64,000 nt of DNA, from contig JAALGY010000020.1 of the NCBI GenBank assembly GCA_032358165.1, positions 1,736,001 through 1,800,000 on the forward strand, given 5' to 3'. Source of the DNA: Diplosphaera chodatii (Eukaryota; Chlorophyta; Trebouxiophyceae; Prasiolales; Stichococcaceae). Under the pieces are notes generated by a model. It did no database searches, was not told where the DNA came from, and worked only from the letters and a program-made list of their open reading frames with translations. A program made the translations under genes and the position numbers. Below, one piece after another: positions 29,206 through 39,121 of the stretch; the first letter of the stretch is position 1; each line of letters begins with the position of its first letter.

Positions 29206-32186
29206 CTTCAGTAGTCGGTGCTCTCTAACCACACCGCTTGTTCCCTGCTGATATCGGTGGATTGCGTGGCGCTACGCTGTACTGGGACACCTCTCAAAGT
29301 GTCTACTTGAAAGCCTGCTGCTGGGTCCCTTCCACCTGCATCATGCAGACCACAAGCTCTTTGTGCAGTAGAGTGCAATTCCTAAGTGTGCACGTGTGGC
29401 ACACCCTGAGGCTATAGTGCCTGCATGCAGGCGAGTGACCTGAGAAAGGTCATCGCTCACACACTGCCGGCAGAGCGTTGCTGTGCAGCGCAGCAGCAGC
29501 GGGTGGGATAATCGACGCGTGCGCATACATACACCAGAACACTCTCACGTACTCCGTACACGGTCCAGTCCTGCATGTATGAAGCCTGCACAGCAATCAG
29601 TTTTTGCGCCAGGTTGTTGACATGCTGGACATGTCACTGTGATCTGCTGAAAGAAGCGATAGATGGTACTTGCATACCCAACTGCAACAAGCTCCCAGGC
29701 AAATTGTCTGCTCTCCCAATCAGATCATACCAATCGTGATTGCAGTGAACGTCCAGCACTCGCTGAATGTGGCATGCCTGGTGTCTGAAAGTCAACTGTT
29801 GACAGTAACCTCGCCACTGAGACTGCATACGTGTATCATATTGGATATTCGGCGGTCAAGATTGTGGCAAAACCCAGGGTTTGTTGCAGTGACCTGCAGT
29901 GTAGGAGTGATCTACTGATCCGTCACATTTGAGCATAAGAACAGGCACAGTCACCGCACTATGTGAAGTCGCACATGCACTTCTCAGACCAGTACTGATG
30001 GGGTTGTTGTCAACGGTGGACACCAGCGTTGCGACATATATAGCAGTGAAAGCAGGTGCCCTGCTGGCATCTCACCATGACATCGACAACAGTGACCAGC
30101 AGCAGAGCAGGGCGGTATATGCTTGATGACGGAGATCTCTGCTACGCTGGGATTGCTAGCAGGCAAGTGTCCTGCTTTGCCGCAAGTGGCGACGGTGCAG
30201 CGTCTACGTTGTGCGCAGGGGCGTCAGCGGTGATACAGTTGTATGCGCAGCATAGCAGCAATCAACGGAGTGCGATGTGAGGCATGTCATGAGCAGGCAT
30301 CGGCATTGCTGGTTACAAGTGGACCCCTGAATACTCCTGCATGCAACCTCGTGCTAGCTGACAGTCCTGTTCGCATAACCATCAGACTGCAGGCTGGCAA
30401 TGGCACATCCGGTCGGCAGCGCCCCAACAAAGGACATGGCCAAGATGCTGCTCCTGCGTTCCTCCTACAGTGGCCGCACCTTCACAACTTCCACCACAGT
30501 AAGGTTTGAGCTGTCGAATGTCCAGGTGATTCAGAGAGTGATACATTCACCACGGGGATGGACACCCGATTGATTGCGACATGACCTGCTATGTGCTCAA
30601 CTGGAACCATGCCTGCAGGTAGATACGACTGTTCCCGTCCACCAGCGTCAGTGAAACATCAGATGCAGCATTGCTTGTGGAGCTAGCACATGTAATGCTC
30701 GAGGACATAGCGGAAGTCCGTGCGCAGTGCGCAGTGCTTGAAGCTCAGTTTGCAATGCGCAGGATGCGCTGCCTGTGAGCGCAGGGCAAAGTGCAGGCGC
30801 ATGCCTGAGGACGCATTGTGTGCACGCAGAGCATGGTTCTGTTCCAGGCCATTCTACAAGGTATTCTGACACCGCCGCGCAGGTAGGAGCAAATGAGAGC
30901 CGCACATGGCGGTCCGGCCTGTATAGTTATTTCCATCGACCATAAGTATGTGGTATCCACTGCATTGGCAGCGTCCCAGTTCGTGTCGAACATGCTGCAA
31001 ACAAAGCGCTCCTCAGGTGTGGTCTTTAGGTAGCGGTAGATCTTCCCTGGGATGCAGGGTGCCATGTGGAGCAATTGTCATAGGCTTGGCAGGTCAATGT
31101 GCAAAAGCCGGCACGAATGTGTTTGGGAAGCGCTGGAACAGCGGTGAGGACAAGTTGCATGTTTGGTCCGGAGATTGAACTGCCGCTACCATGCACATCA
31201 GACCATGTATGCTTGTGTGTGAGTGCCGCCATTCGTATGGTGCAGGAGTGCCGAAGGGTGACTGCCGTGCACAGGTTTGCTCGTGCATCGAGTGGTCATC
31301 AATGCATGTCTGCCACTGATCAATTGTGACACCCCTGCTATTGCAGACCTACAGAACCATGACGCACTCCATCTGTCCGGACAAGCTGGCATGTGTAACA
31401 CCACATACAGGACAGGTGCCCTCTCCTGCACTTTGCAATGTCGTGCTGCTCCAGGACAAATACTGCTGTGCGCATGACTCCTGACAGACCACCAAATGTC
31501 ATGCAGCGTCCTTAGAGCACTAATGGTTCCAAGAGAAATAGGCTGCAGACACCACTGCCTGCATCTGGCAGGTGCAATGTGGGCAGCAACGCATGCTGCA
31601 GCCGCCTGCAGCTGGCACCCACATACGACGGTGATGTTGGCGGCAGACGCGGTGCCACCTGCGAGGGCATGAGATGTTCAGTGCCCAGCAGCACATCCAG
31701 CGTTTCAGTTGCAGCAGTTTGGCACATCAAGGGCTAGCTGCTTCAACACGAATGTGGCGCACCCGTGCAACCCACCGCAATGACTCGAGGACTGCGCCTC
31801 TGCTGGCTGGCTATGCCTTGTGGAAGTGTTCACTTGATGGCGACAGCACACCTGAATGGCATTGGAAGTTGTCAATGCAGCGCATCGCACCCGCTCACAC
31901 TGTGCAGCCTCGCACCCTCCCATCTAATTGCCACATCTGCTCATGTGCGCAATGGCTGCCATCATCCCTCAGAAGAGGAGAATTTGCTCTGCACAGCACT
32001 ACCAGCATGTGGTTCATGGGCACGATGCTGTACTGGCAGCATGCAAAATGTCGAAGCACAAACGAGATACACAGCTCATCAGCCTGGGAAGCTGCAGAAG
32101 TCCTATGTCATACGATACGTGGCAGCTGCTTGCCAATGTGCAGACTGCATCATGACATGTGTGGCGCACCAAGATGGTGGTGGTTC

Positions 32187-32208
32187 CAGGCACAGGCACA
32201 GGCACAGG
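32187..32208. repeat. Hexanucleotide microsatellite (CAGGCA)n
   Basis: About 3.7 copies of caggca in the transposon interior. Confidence 0.8.
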
Positions 32209-32368
32209 CTGCGCCTCAGTCGGCACTGAAAGCCGTGACTGCCGCGAGACTGCTGCCTGACGCTGTGCTGCTCAGCTGTGCTGCTAGGTTCTCGGAATTG
32301 TACATCAGCCACGGCTAGCATTGGTGCGCTGGTGGCAATCTGCGAGGCCTGCGCAGTGCGTCAATGTA

Positions 32369-32395
32369 AAGGCTCTTCTCTGAAAGAAGAGCCTT
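32369..32395. repeat. Perfect 11-bp hairpin near the inner edge of the right arm
   Basis: Arms aaggctcttct (32369-32379) and agaagagcctt (32385-32395) pair exactly around a 5-nt loop. It could be a terminator-like or transposase-recognition structure; function unknown. Confidence 0.7.
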
Positions 32396-32693
32396 GAGAG
32401 ACACCCAACGCTCTGCGATGTGTGGATGTCACAAGATCAGGATGGCAACGTGCACATAGGTCCGGCGGATCGCCACTCCGTGCAGTCAACGCACCTGACA
32501 TCTGATGGATGTGCATAGGGCGGACCCTCGGCCAGCAGCCTGATCGGCGCATGGCGATCCGTTCAGAGTACAGGATGTGACAGAAACGCATCCTGCAGAT
32601 TGCCGAGTATGCAATCAGCCAAGAGCACGCAGTATCAGCCCAAGAACGCACCCGGCCAGGGGCAGGGCAATGGCTTCGATGTCCATGCAAAAG

Positions 32694-33217
32694 CAGGCGT
32701 ACGGGGCGCACAGCCGCACAGAAGGTGCTCCTGATGCCAGACCCACTCCCAGGTTGCCGCTCACCTGCTGCATCTGCCCAAGGCGCGCGCAGCACGACGC
32801 CATGCCTGACAAGCCTGCAGACCAAAAACACCCGTGCACGGCCAGCCTAGGCCCCCACCGCATGTCTCCCCGGCACAGTGCAGTCTCAGGCCTTCGCCGC
32901 TGCGGCACGCGGGGCTGTCACTGTGCGTGGGCCTCGAATGCTGCCGGTTTAGCTGCCGGAGGGTCCTCGACGCAGGACGGTATAGCGTGCCGCATCGCCG
33001 GTGCGAGAGGTCACACCCTACCAGATGGCCCCGACAAGATGGCAAAGTATGTTCTGAGACGGGTCGCGCATGTTGAGGGGCTGTGTGCTGGCGGCACTTA
33101 GCCGCGTTCGCAGCTATCAATCTGCACAGGACCAGCTATCAATCGGCACAGCCCCACTGAAATTCTGCTATCAAAACCACCCTTTCTTGCCTAGTGTTAA
33201 GGTGCCCTACATGACTG
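32694..33217. repeat. Right terminal inverted repeat
   Basis: Reverse complement of the left repeat. Copies of the subterminal 12-mer (as cagctatcaatc) are at 33111-33122 and 33133-33144, the same 22-bp spacing as on the left. Confidence 0.88.
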
Positions 33218-33224
33218 GCAATGG
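33218..33224. repeat. Target-site duplication, right copy (GCAATGG)
   Basis: Identical and in direct orientation to 27669-27675, directly adjoining the right terminal repeat. Confidence 0.8.
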
Positions 33225-33565
33225 GGTCTCGTGACAAAGCGCGGGCCAACATGTGTCGGAAGGCAGGCGCACTCTCACATTTCATTTACATCTTACAGCT
33301 TGATACCTACATATTACAGGTTTCCGTTGATTGCTGTTGGGTCTCCCTGAAGTGGGCGGCTGCTCGAAGGGCCACCGAAACTGGTGTGACGGCAGGTTTA
33401 GGGCTCCAGATCATTGCTTGCAAACAGGCTACTCACGGTGGCGTGAGCCTCATCGCATAGTCGTGGGAGGCCAACCGTCCACGAAAGACCTCACAGAGTT
33501 TGCACAACAACAGAGCAAATTGGTTTGGCTGGGTGCACGTACTGTCACACAGTTGCGCGGGCAAC
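33225..33565. promoter_or_regulatory. Right half of the IDH bidirectional upstream region
   Basis: About 341 bp between the transposon and the start codon of the regulatory IDH subunit; presumed proximal promoter and 5' untranslated region. Joined to 27452-27675 it would form a shared region of roughly 565 bp. Confidence 0.5.
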
Positions 33566-36074
33566 ATGCTTAGGCAGGCTGCGCAGCGGCTTCTGGGGGG
33601 ATCTACACGGCGCCACAATGACCTGCTGGCAGCTGCGACATGCGGGGTGAGTTGGCTTGTGGATCAGCCGAAGACTCTGCCCGGACGATGGCGCAGTACT
33701 CTGCTGCGGTTCTCTGCAGACATTGGAACGCTGCTCAAAAGCACTGTGTGCGACGTCGCCTTGGAACCGACAGCGCAGTCTCTGTCGTGTTGCAGGGCCG
33801 GTCGATCATGACGTACGTGCCGCTGCCCGGCGATGGCCGCCCGCATGTGGTGACCCTCATTCCAGGAGACGGCATTGGGCCGGAGGTGACTGACGTGGTC
33901 ACGAAGGTGGTCGACGTGCTGGGGGCACCTCTGGTTTGGGAGCGGTGCGTCAACAGTTCGCTTGATGCTGCAAGCATGTGCATTACCCAACTCTCATGCT
34001 CACGGGCACTGGCAGATCCCCAGCAAAATCAGCTCCTGAAATGTATGCCACCAACATGCAGGTTCGACAACATCTCCGGCACCAACCAGCACGGCCAGCC
34101 AAACGATATCGTGCCTGAGGACATCCTGGCATCGATCAAGCGGAATGGCGTCTGCCTGAAAGGCACCCTGTTCACGGCATTGGACAAGAGCACCAGCACT
34201 CAGTCCCTGAATGTGCAGGTACACCCATAACGGCACCACCATGCTGCTTGTCACATGCATGGCTTTCAATGGCACGCGACACACATCACTGTCAGATGAC
34301 ATTATTGTACAGGATTTTAACGAGGCAACCCTGATCAAGATGTCGTGGAAAGTGCAGATGCGGAAGAGGCTGGATACATACGCCAATCTGGTGCATGGCT
34401 TCTCGATGCCAGGGCTAAAGACACGCCACGACAACATTGATATTGTCGTGATTCGGTGAGCTACGGCCCCGCATGCCTCATGCCAGATGGAGTGGACACT
34501 GTAAAACGCACTCTGTCATCACGTCTTGTGGATGCATTCGCCAGGGAAAACACGGAGGGTGAGTATTCGGGGCTTGAGCACGAGGTGAGGTTGCAGCCCA
34601 AATGTTGTCACTGATGACACTACCAGGCATGCCATCGGACTCTGCCTCTAAGGCATGCAAGATTTCCACAGCTTGAACTGGCATGCGGTGTTCTGTAGGT
34701 GGTGCCTGGGGTGGTGGAGTCGCTGAAGGTGCTGTCCTCAGCTTGTTTCACAGGATGTGCTGAACAAAGGACAACATGGGTGTATGGCATTGATGCAATT
34801 TGGTGTGCATACGCAGGTGATCACAGCCGAGAAGTCACGGCGCATTGCAGAGTACGCCTTCGAGTATGCAGTGCTCAATGGACGCAAACGTGTGACGGCA
34901 ATCCATAAGGCCAACATCATGAAGCTGTCAGACGGCCTGTTCCTCAGGGTGCGTGGGTGTTGGCACAAACATGCAAATGTGTGCATAGCAGTGAAGCTTT
35001 GCATTGGAGCTCAATCACAGCTGTTGAACAATCGGAGAATTTACCTGGTGTTTCAGCTGCACAGGAGTGCCAAAAGGTGGCGCAGGACTTTCCTACAGTA
35101 GAGTTCAACAGCATGATCGTTGATAACACATGCATGCAGCTGACAGGGCGGCCAGATCAGTTTGATGTCATGGTGCGCTACTGCAAAAGTCTGGGTACAT
35201 GGTGCCTACAGTCAACCAAACGACCGAGAAACAATCTTCTCATCTAGCATATACACATGCAGGTCACACCCAATCTGTATGGCAACCTCATCACCAACAT
35301 TGCAGCAGGCAAGCTTGATGCGCCCTGCTCATTGAGCCGTGCCATATCTGGCAGCTGGAGTCATCTATGCAAATGCACCACGTGTGTAATTGTCTGAATC
35401 CTGTACGATGGTGGTCCCTGTTGCAGGCCTGTGCGGCGGTCCTGGTGTCTGCCCAGGAGTCAATGTTGGCAAGGTGCGCACCCTGGCCATAACCACAGGG
35501 TGGGTTCTTGCTACGTCCTCAGCTCCTGACTGGTGCTGAGAGGTGCAGCAACTTTGCGCAGGATGTCGCCATATTCGAGCAGGGCGCGCGGCATGTGGCT
35601 AAGGACATTGTGGGCAAGGGCATTGCCAACCCAACGGCGCTGCTACTAGCCACATCCATGCTTCTTCGACATGTCCAGATGCACACGTTTGCTGACAGGT
35701 ATACCCGCAGGGTGGTTGCACACAGCTGACCGGCTTGGCTCTTCTGAGCGCCGTGGGTTCCCTGCGTCCCAGCATGACATCAACGCATTGTGTTGCTTAA
35801 TGGTGTGACAGATACAAATATGTGTGCCCTGTCCCTGCAGGCTTGAGGATGCTGTCATGGGGGTGATTGCAGCGGGAGACCCGTCACTTGTAACCCCAGA
35901 TATTGGTGCGCGACACGCATGCGCACTGTGTTGCATCTTCGAGCCGGAGGGAGCACCCGCAAACCTGCTTTTCTCCAAACGGGTCACATCAGGCTCCACC
36001 TTTTGGCTGCTGCAGGCGGGACCGGAACAACCAAGTCATTTACAGATGCTGTCATCAAGACTCTGAAGCCCTGA
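33566..36074 (+). CDS. IDH1: NAD-dependent isocitrate dehydrogenase, regulatory subunit, 13 exons, 382 residues
   Basis: Regulatory partner of the catalytic subunit in mitochondrial NAD-IDH, like plant IDH1/IDH2. Exons 33566-33646, 33796-33944, 34062-34218, 34358-34455, 34545-34584, 34699-34728, 34817-34948, 35065-35172, 35263-35308, 35427-35473, 35562-35698, 35841-35905 and 36016-36074 close exactly. [18 protein letters not shown] is a mitochondrial presequence. Family signs: [53 protein letters not shown] (catalytic subunits have LRKEL here), [40 protein letters not shown] and [19 protein letters not shown] (catalytic subunits have the [12 protein letters not shown] motif here), ending [14 protein letters not shown]. 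Those differences place it in the regulatory branch. Intron 9 (35309-35426) has a GCAAGC donor. The symbol is by plant analogy. Confidence 0.93.
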
Positions 36075-36233
36075 GCGCTGGTGGCGCTGTTCTGCTGTCA
36101 ATACCTGCGGCGTGCGTTTGGCACAACCGGCCTGTGTACACGTGTACACCCGAAATTTGGCCTACCGGACATACAGTTGTCGGTTGCAATCCAAGTACCG
36201 GTACTCTTGCACAGGCTGTGCTCGCACAACCAT

Positions 36234-36238
36234 TTACA
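36234..36238 (-). terminator. Candidate poly(A) signal TGTAA for the dynein light chain gene
   Basis: TTACA on +, so TGTAA on -, about 60 bp downstream of the stop codon. TGTAA is the common green-algal polyadenylation motif; a 5-mer alone is weak evidence. Confidence 0.35.
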
Positions 36239-36298
36239 GCCCCCAATATCGCATAGCGCTGTGTTCGTGCCTCCACCTGCTCACCAGCCGCTTGAACA

Positions 36299-36870
36299 CT
36301 AGATCGCTGTCCAACACACGGCCCCCAGCACCAGCACGGTGGCGTTGGTCCAGTGAACACTGGCCTTGCCATCTGTTTCGGCGTCCCACACAGTGGCACT
36401 AGTCACATGCATGCCTGACCCGGCCTTCTGGCTGACATTGACGGTGGCAACATACTTGTTCTGCCGCTTCAGCGCTGCCAGCTGCAGCAGGCAGGTCTCC
36501 AGCACACCATCCGTCCACCTTTTCACTTCAGAGTGCTGAAAAGGCGCCTCGCCAATGGAAAGCGTGATGGCATCCGATATGATCTTTTCGACCTGCAGGA
36601 GACGCGACCTCATCAGCTGATGAAGTCTCGCTTGCGTAGGCTTCTGCCTCAATGAGGTACACCTCAGGCCCTTCGTGAACGCAGCAAATCCCGGCATGCC
36701 AGGTTGTTCATCAGAAACGCGGTGTCGTACGCTGAGCCCTTGACAAGCGCGCAACCCGATCTGCGTTTTCTCGCAATAGCAGACCGTACCTCTGCGACTG
36801 CTAGCGGTGGCGGCGGCGGCTTCGTGGTCTCTGGCGGTGCAGCCTCCTCAGGGGCATCAGCCTGGTCCAT
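36299..36870 (-). CDS. Tctex-type dynein light chain, 2 exons, about 154 residues
   Basis: Light chain of dynein motors (DYNLT/Tctex1 family) that homodimerises and binds intermediate chains. Exon 2 (36592-36299) encodes VEKIISDAITLSIGEAPFQH, then WTDGVLETCLLQLAALKRQN, KYVATVNVSQKAGSGMHVTS and WDAETDGKASVHW, which follows the family core position by position. Exon 1 (36870-36700) begins MDQADAPEEAAPPETTKPPP, an acidic/proline-rich extension, and reaches YDTAFLMNNL. Joining L to VEKII keeps the spacing of animal DYNLT1 exactly, but needs a GC donor (GCATGC) at 36699; this junction is inferred. Whether it serves cytoplasmic or flagellar dynein cannot be told. Divergent from the ATC-hydrolase-like gene, 354 bp away. 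Confidence 0.82.
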
Positions 36871-37224
36871 TCATGCACAGGCCGTCCGGCGTGCTGGGCG
36901 GCGCAGTCTGTACATCAGAGCCGAAGCGATTGATTCTGATAGGTCAAGTAAGTATTAAATAGTGCGACCAGTCGTCGATTGCAGCGTGAGGAAAAAGGCG
37001 CCATCGCTCAAGCCGAGATTAGTCACCTCTGCATGACGTGGGTTGTATCTCGGAGCATGTGCAGCTGCAGCTGCCTCAAGTGTTGAAAGTTTGCATATGC
37101 ATGTCACAAACCTCACACGCACCTGGCTCCCCGTTGATCCACCCGAACCACAAAACCGCTGCTAGGGTCACTGACCAGTTTCCAAGCATCTGTGCGCTGC
37201 CTTCCATTGGCAGGCACCCTGAAC
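36871..37224. promoter_or_regulatory. Divergent promoter region dynein light chain / ATC-hydrolase-like
   Basis: Short 354-bp gap between two head-to-head start codons, so a bidirectional promoter is plausible. No further motif identified. Confidence 0.35.
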
Positions 37225-38952
37225 ATGCTCCGTTCAAGAGTCAGCAGCCTGCAGCGTGTCTCAGACTGGCTTGTCAGCAACAACAGCATCGTCATCTGGC
37301 CAAGGGGCACAGCACCTCTGCCTACAGGCGCAACTGTCCCAGCGCTGCTATCGCGGCACCTACGGCAACAGCAGACTGTAGCACCACTCTCTCCTCTGGA
37401 CCGTGTCAAAGCTCGCGTCCGCGACAACCAGCATCATGACGACGCACAACATGCCAGCGACGCAGCAGCGATGCGCAGGGGTGTACCAGCAATGCAGGAC
37501 ACACAACCAACGCAGAGGGCACCGCCAGCAGAGGCTGCTGGAGCAGCTGAAAGTGCAAGAAGCACATTTCGCGATCAGATGACGTCAGCGACAGAACCTG
37601 CAGCGGTCGCATCAAGTCAGCACTGGTTGGACAGACACTTCCCTAAAGCAAGGCCATGGCTGCAGCGGAAGAACATCCAGTGGTGGCTGCGAGGCGTGCA
37701 GGCGCGCTGCAAGTGAGATCGGCATCCCTCGCTGTGACTTATCGATGGCGATAGTCATTCGTATGACCGGCTGCTGCTCGCCAACATTGCGTAGTACATT
37801 CGTCATGCATACTCTGGGATGCACAGGCAATTCCCGCAGCTATCAGGGCGGGAGGACCTTATCCAGAAGCTCGTGACTCAAAAGTATCAGGACATCGTGG
37901 ACCGCCACCAGCACCGCGTCGTCGATGGCCGCGCCGAGACGCATCTGCAGGTGGTTTGGCACGGCAGCATGGCGCTGTCAACAGCCGAAAGCTTGCAGTA
38001 AGCAAGTGTGCCGGGAGGTGTCGCAAGTCAGACTCTGGTGCTTGCCGAGCTATTGAGTGCATGTGCCTGCAGGTGGCCGCGCTGCTGCTGGCAACATACC
38101 GCACACTTGTGCCATGGCTGCGTGATGATCAGGTATCAACTCACTTACCATAAGACCTTCTCCACATTGACAAAGAGAATGTGCGCACCTGATTGTAAAC
38201 AGCCACATCTGCTCCGATGCAGGAGCTGGTGCAGCTGCTCAAGGAGCACATGGGTGGGCAGGCCAGCGCTGGCTTGAGGTGTGCAACAGGATCACACGTG
38301 CCCTCAGTAGCATCCAACACATCTGGGCAAGTCCGCAGCGGGCGCATGCTGCTGGTAAACGCATGAGCCATCCCATGTGGTGTGCTGCCTCATGATGCAG
38401 GGTCATGCTGCGCGGAACGCTCTTGTTGTCGCGGTCACCGTTTGCTTGGCAGTCAATGCGGCTGCGGGCGCTGCAACTTGACCAAGGCTCGGGCTTCAAA
38501 TCAGAGCTGCAGCGCGGTGATGAGTGAGTACATGCAGCACCAGCTAACCTACGCCTGCGCAAGGTGCCCGAGAAACAGCTGATGCAGGTGAAGTAGCTGA
38601 TGTGCCCATCATACTGCTGCTTCCCGTGCAGGTCGGCATCCTTGACGGTCACCAGCTGCTTCTACCACGACCTGCTGTCAGCCGAGGGCGTGCCTGAGCT
38701 TGCTTCTGCCTGCTGCTGTGGCGTTGACCGCGTCTGGTGAGTAGTCAGATGTTGCCCGGATTGGCTGATAAAAGATGCATGTTTGTGTTTCACCGTCTCT
38801 GCGATGACAGCTTTGCGGAGCGATGGGCAAACCAGCTGTAACGTGTGTGTGGCAGGTTTGAGAACCTTGAGTGGCATGGCGTGGCATTTGCTCAGCCGTC
38901 CTGCCTTGCGCGTGGTGACAGCTGCTGCCAGATCAAAGTGTGGAAAACCTGA
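37225..38952 (+). CDS. L-2-amino-thiazoline-4-carboxylate hydrolase-like protein, 7 exons, 350 residues
   Basis: Exons 37225-37712, 37827-37950, 38073-38132, 38223-38278, 38401-38523, 38632-38736 and 38856-38952 (stop TGA) close in frame. The C-terminal half carries the pattern I associate with the ATC-hydrolase family: a Cys/Tyr motif TSCFYHDLLSAEGVPELASA, then CCCGVDRVWFENL, and a terminal Gly-Asp-x-Cys-Cys element in SCLARGDSCCQIKVWKT. Upstream are helices VAALLLATYRTLVPWLRDDQ and ELVQLLKEHMGG. The N-terminal 160 residues (MLRSRVSSLQRVSDWLVSNN onward) are low in conservation and could be organelle-targeting plus linker. The bacterial enzyme opens a thiazoline ring in L-cysteine synthesis; the algal substrate is unknown. 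Family assignment is from motif memory only. Confidence 0.65.
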
Positions 38953-39053
38953 CGGCTGAACAACTCGAGATGTTACGCAAACCTGGGCATGTGGGCAAGC
39001 ACTGATGTGTCCCAGACCCAGCATGGCTTGTGTAGCGTGGACAGTTAGGTTTA

Positions 39054-39058
39054 TTACA
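39054..39058 (-). terminator. Candidate poly(A) signal TGTAA for the L15 gene
   Basis: TTACA on + (TGTAA on -) about 65 bp beyond the L15 stop codon, a fitting place for a green-algal polyadenylation signal. Confidence 0.35.
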
Positions 39059-39121
39059 GCAATGTCAGATTGCAAAACTGCAAATGCAGCAGAACACGAG
39101 TCCCAACAACCTAGTGTGTGA

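Larger units (their letters stand above)
28209..32693. other. Transposon interior, no recognised gene
   Basis: I see no named protein. The inner arm zones 28209-28404 and 32499-32693 keep patchy inverted similarity, including the exact 18-mer atgcacatccatcagatg at 28387-28404 and 32516-32499. Protein-like short stretches occur: on - near 31055-30950 (GKIYRYLKTTPEERFVCSMF), on + near 30400-30525 (KMLLLRSSYSGRTFTTSTTV), and on + near 31347-31470 behind a good acceptor. The longest open frame (31674-32318, +, 214 codons) has no family likeness. These could be exons of a diverged or decayed transposase, or captured host fragments. Confidence 0.4.
27676..33217. mobile_element. Putative DNA transposon, 5.5 kb, with long terminal inverted repeats
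   Basis: The ends are long inverted repeats (left 27676-28208, right 33217-32694). I count about five substitutions and one 9-bp indel over some 525 bp, so roughly 98-99% identity. The termini read CAGTCATGTAGGGCACC inward. A perfect 7-bp direct repeat, GCAATGG, abuts both ends and marks insertion. Weaker arm similarity continues inward to about 28404 and 32499. Long terminal repeats fit Mutator-like or foldback elements; the 7-bp duplication and CAG start do not settle the superfamily (hAT and MULE usually give 8-10 bp). I could not recognise a transposase in the 4-kb interior, so it may be non-autonomous or of an unfamiliar class. It sits between the two IDH genes and is probably young, judging by arm identity. 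Confidence 0.8.

Noticed and set aside
31674..32318. 214-codon open frame in the transposon as a transposase
   Set aside because: No conserved acidic catalytic pattern or known family features; composition looks random. Kept only as a note in the interior.
24981..36074. Whole IDH region as one large inverted duplication
   Set aside because: The two IDH genes are different subunits with different intron positions, and the inverted repeats stop exactly at direct 7-bp repeats, so insertion explains it better.
37192..37224. Earlier start of the ATC-hydrolase-like protein
   Set aside because: The frame opens at a GTG; the first ATG is at 37225.
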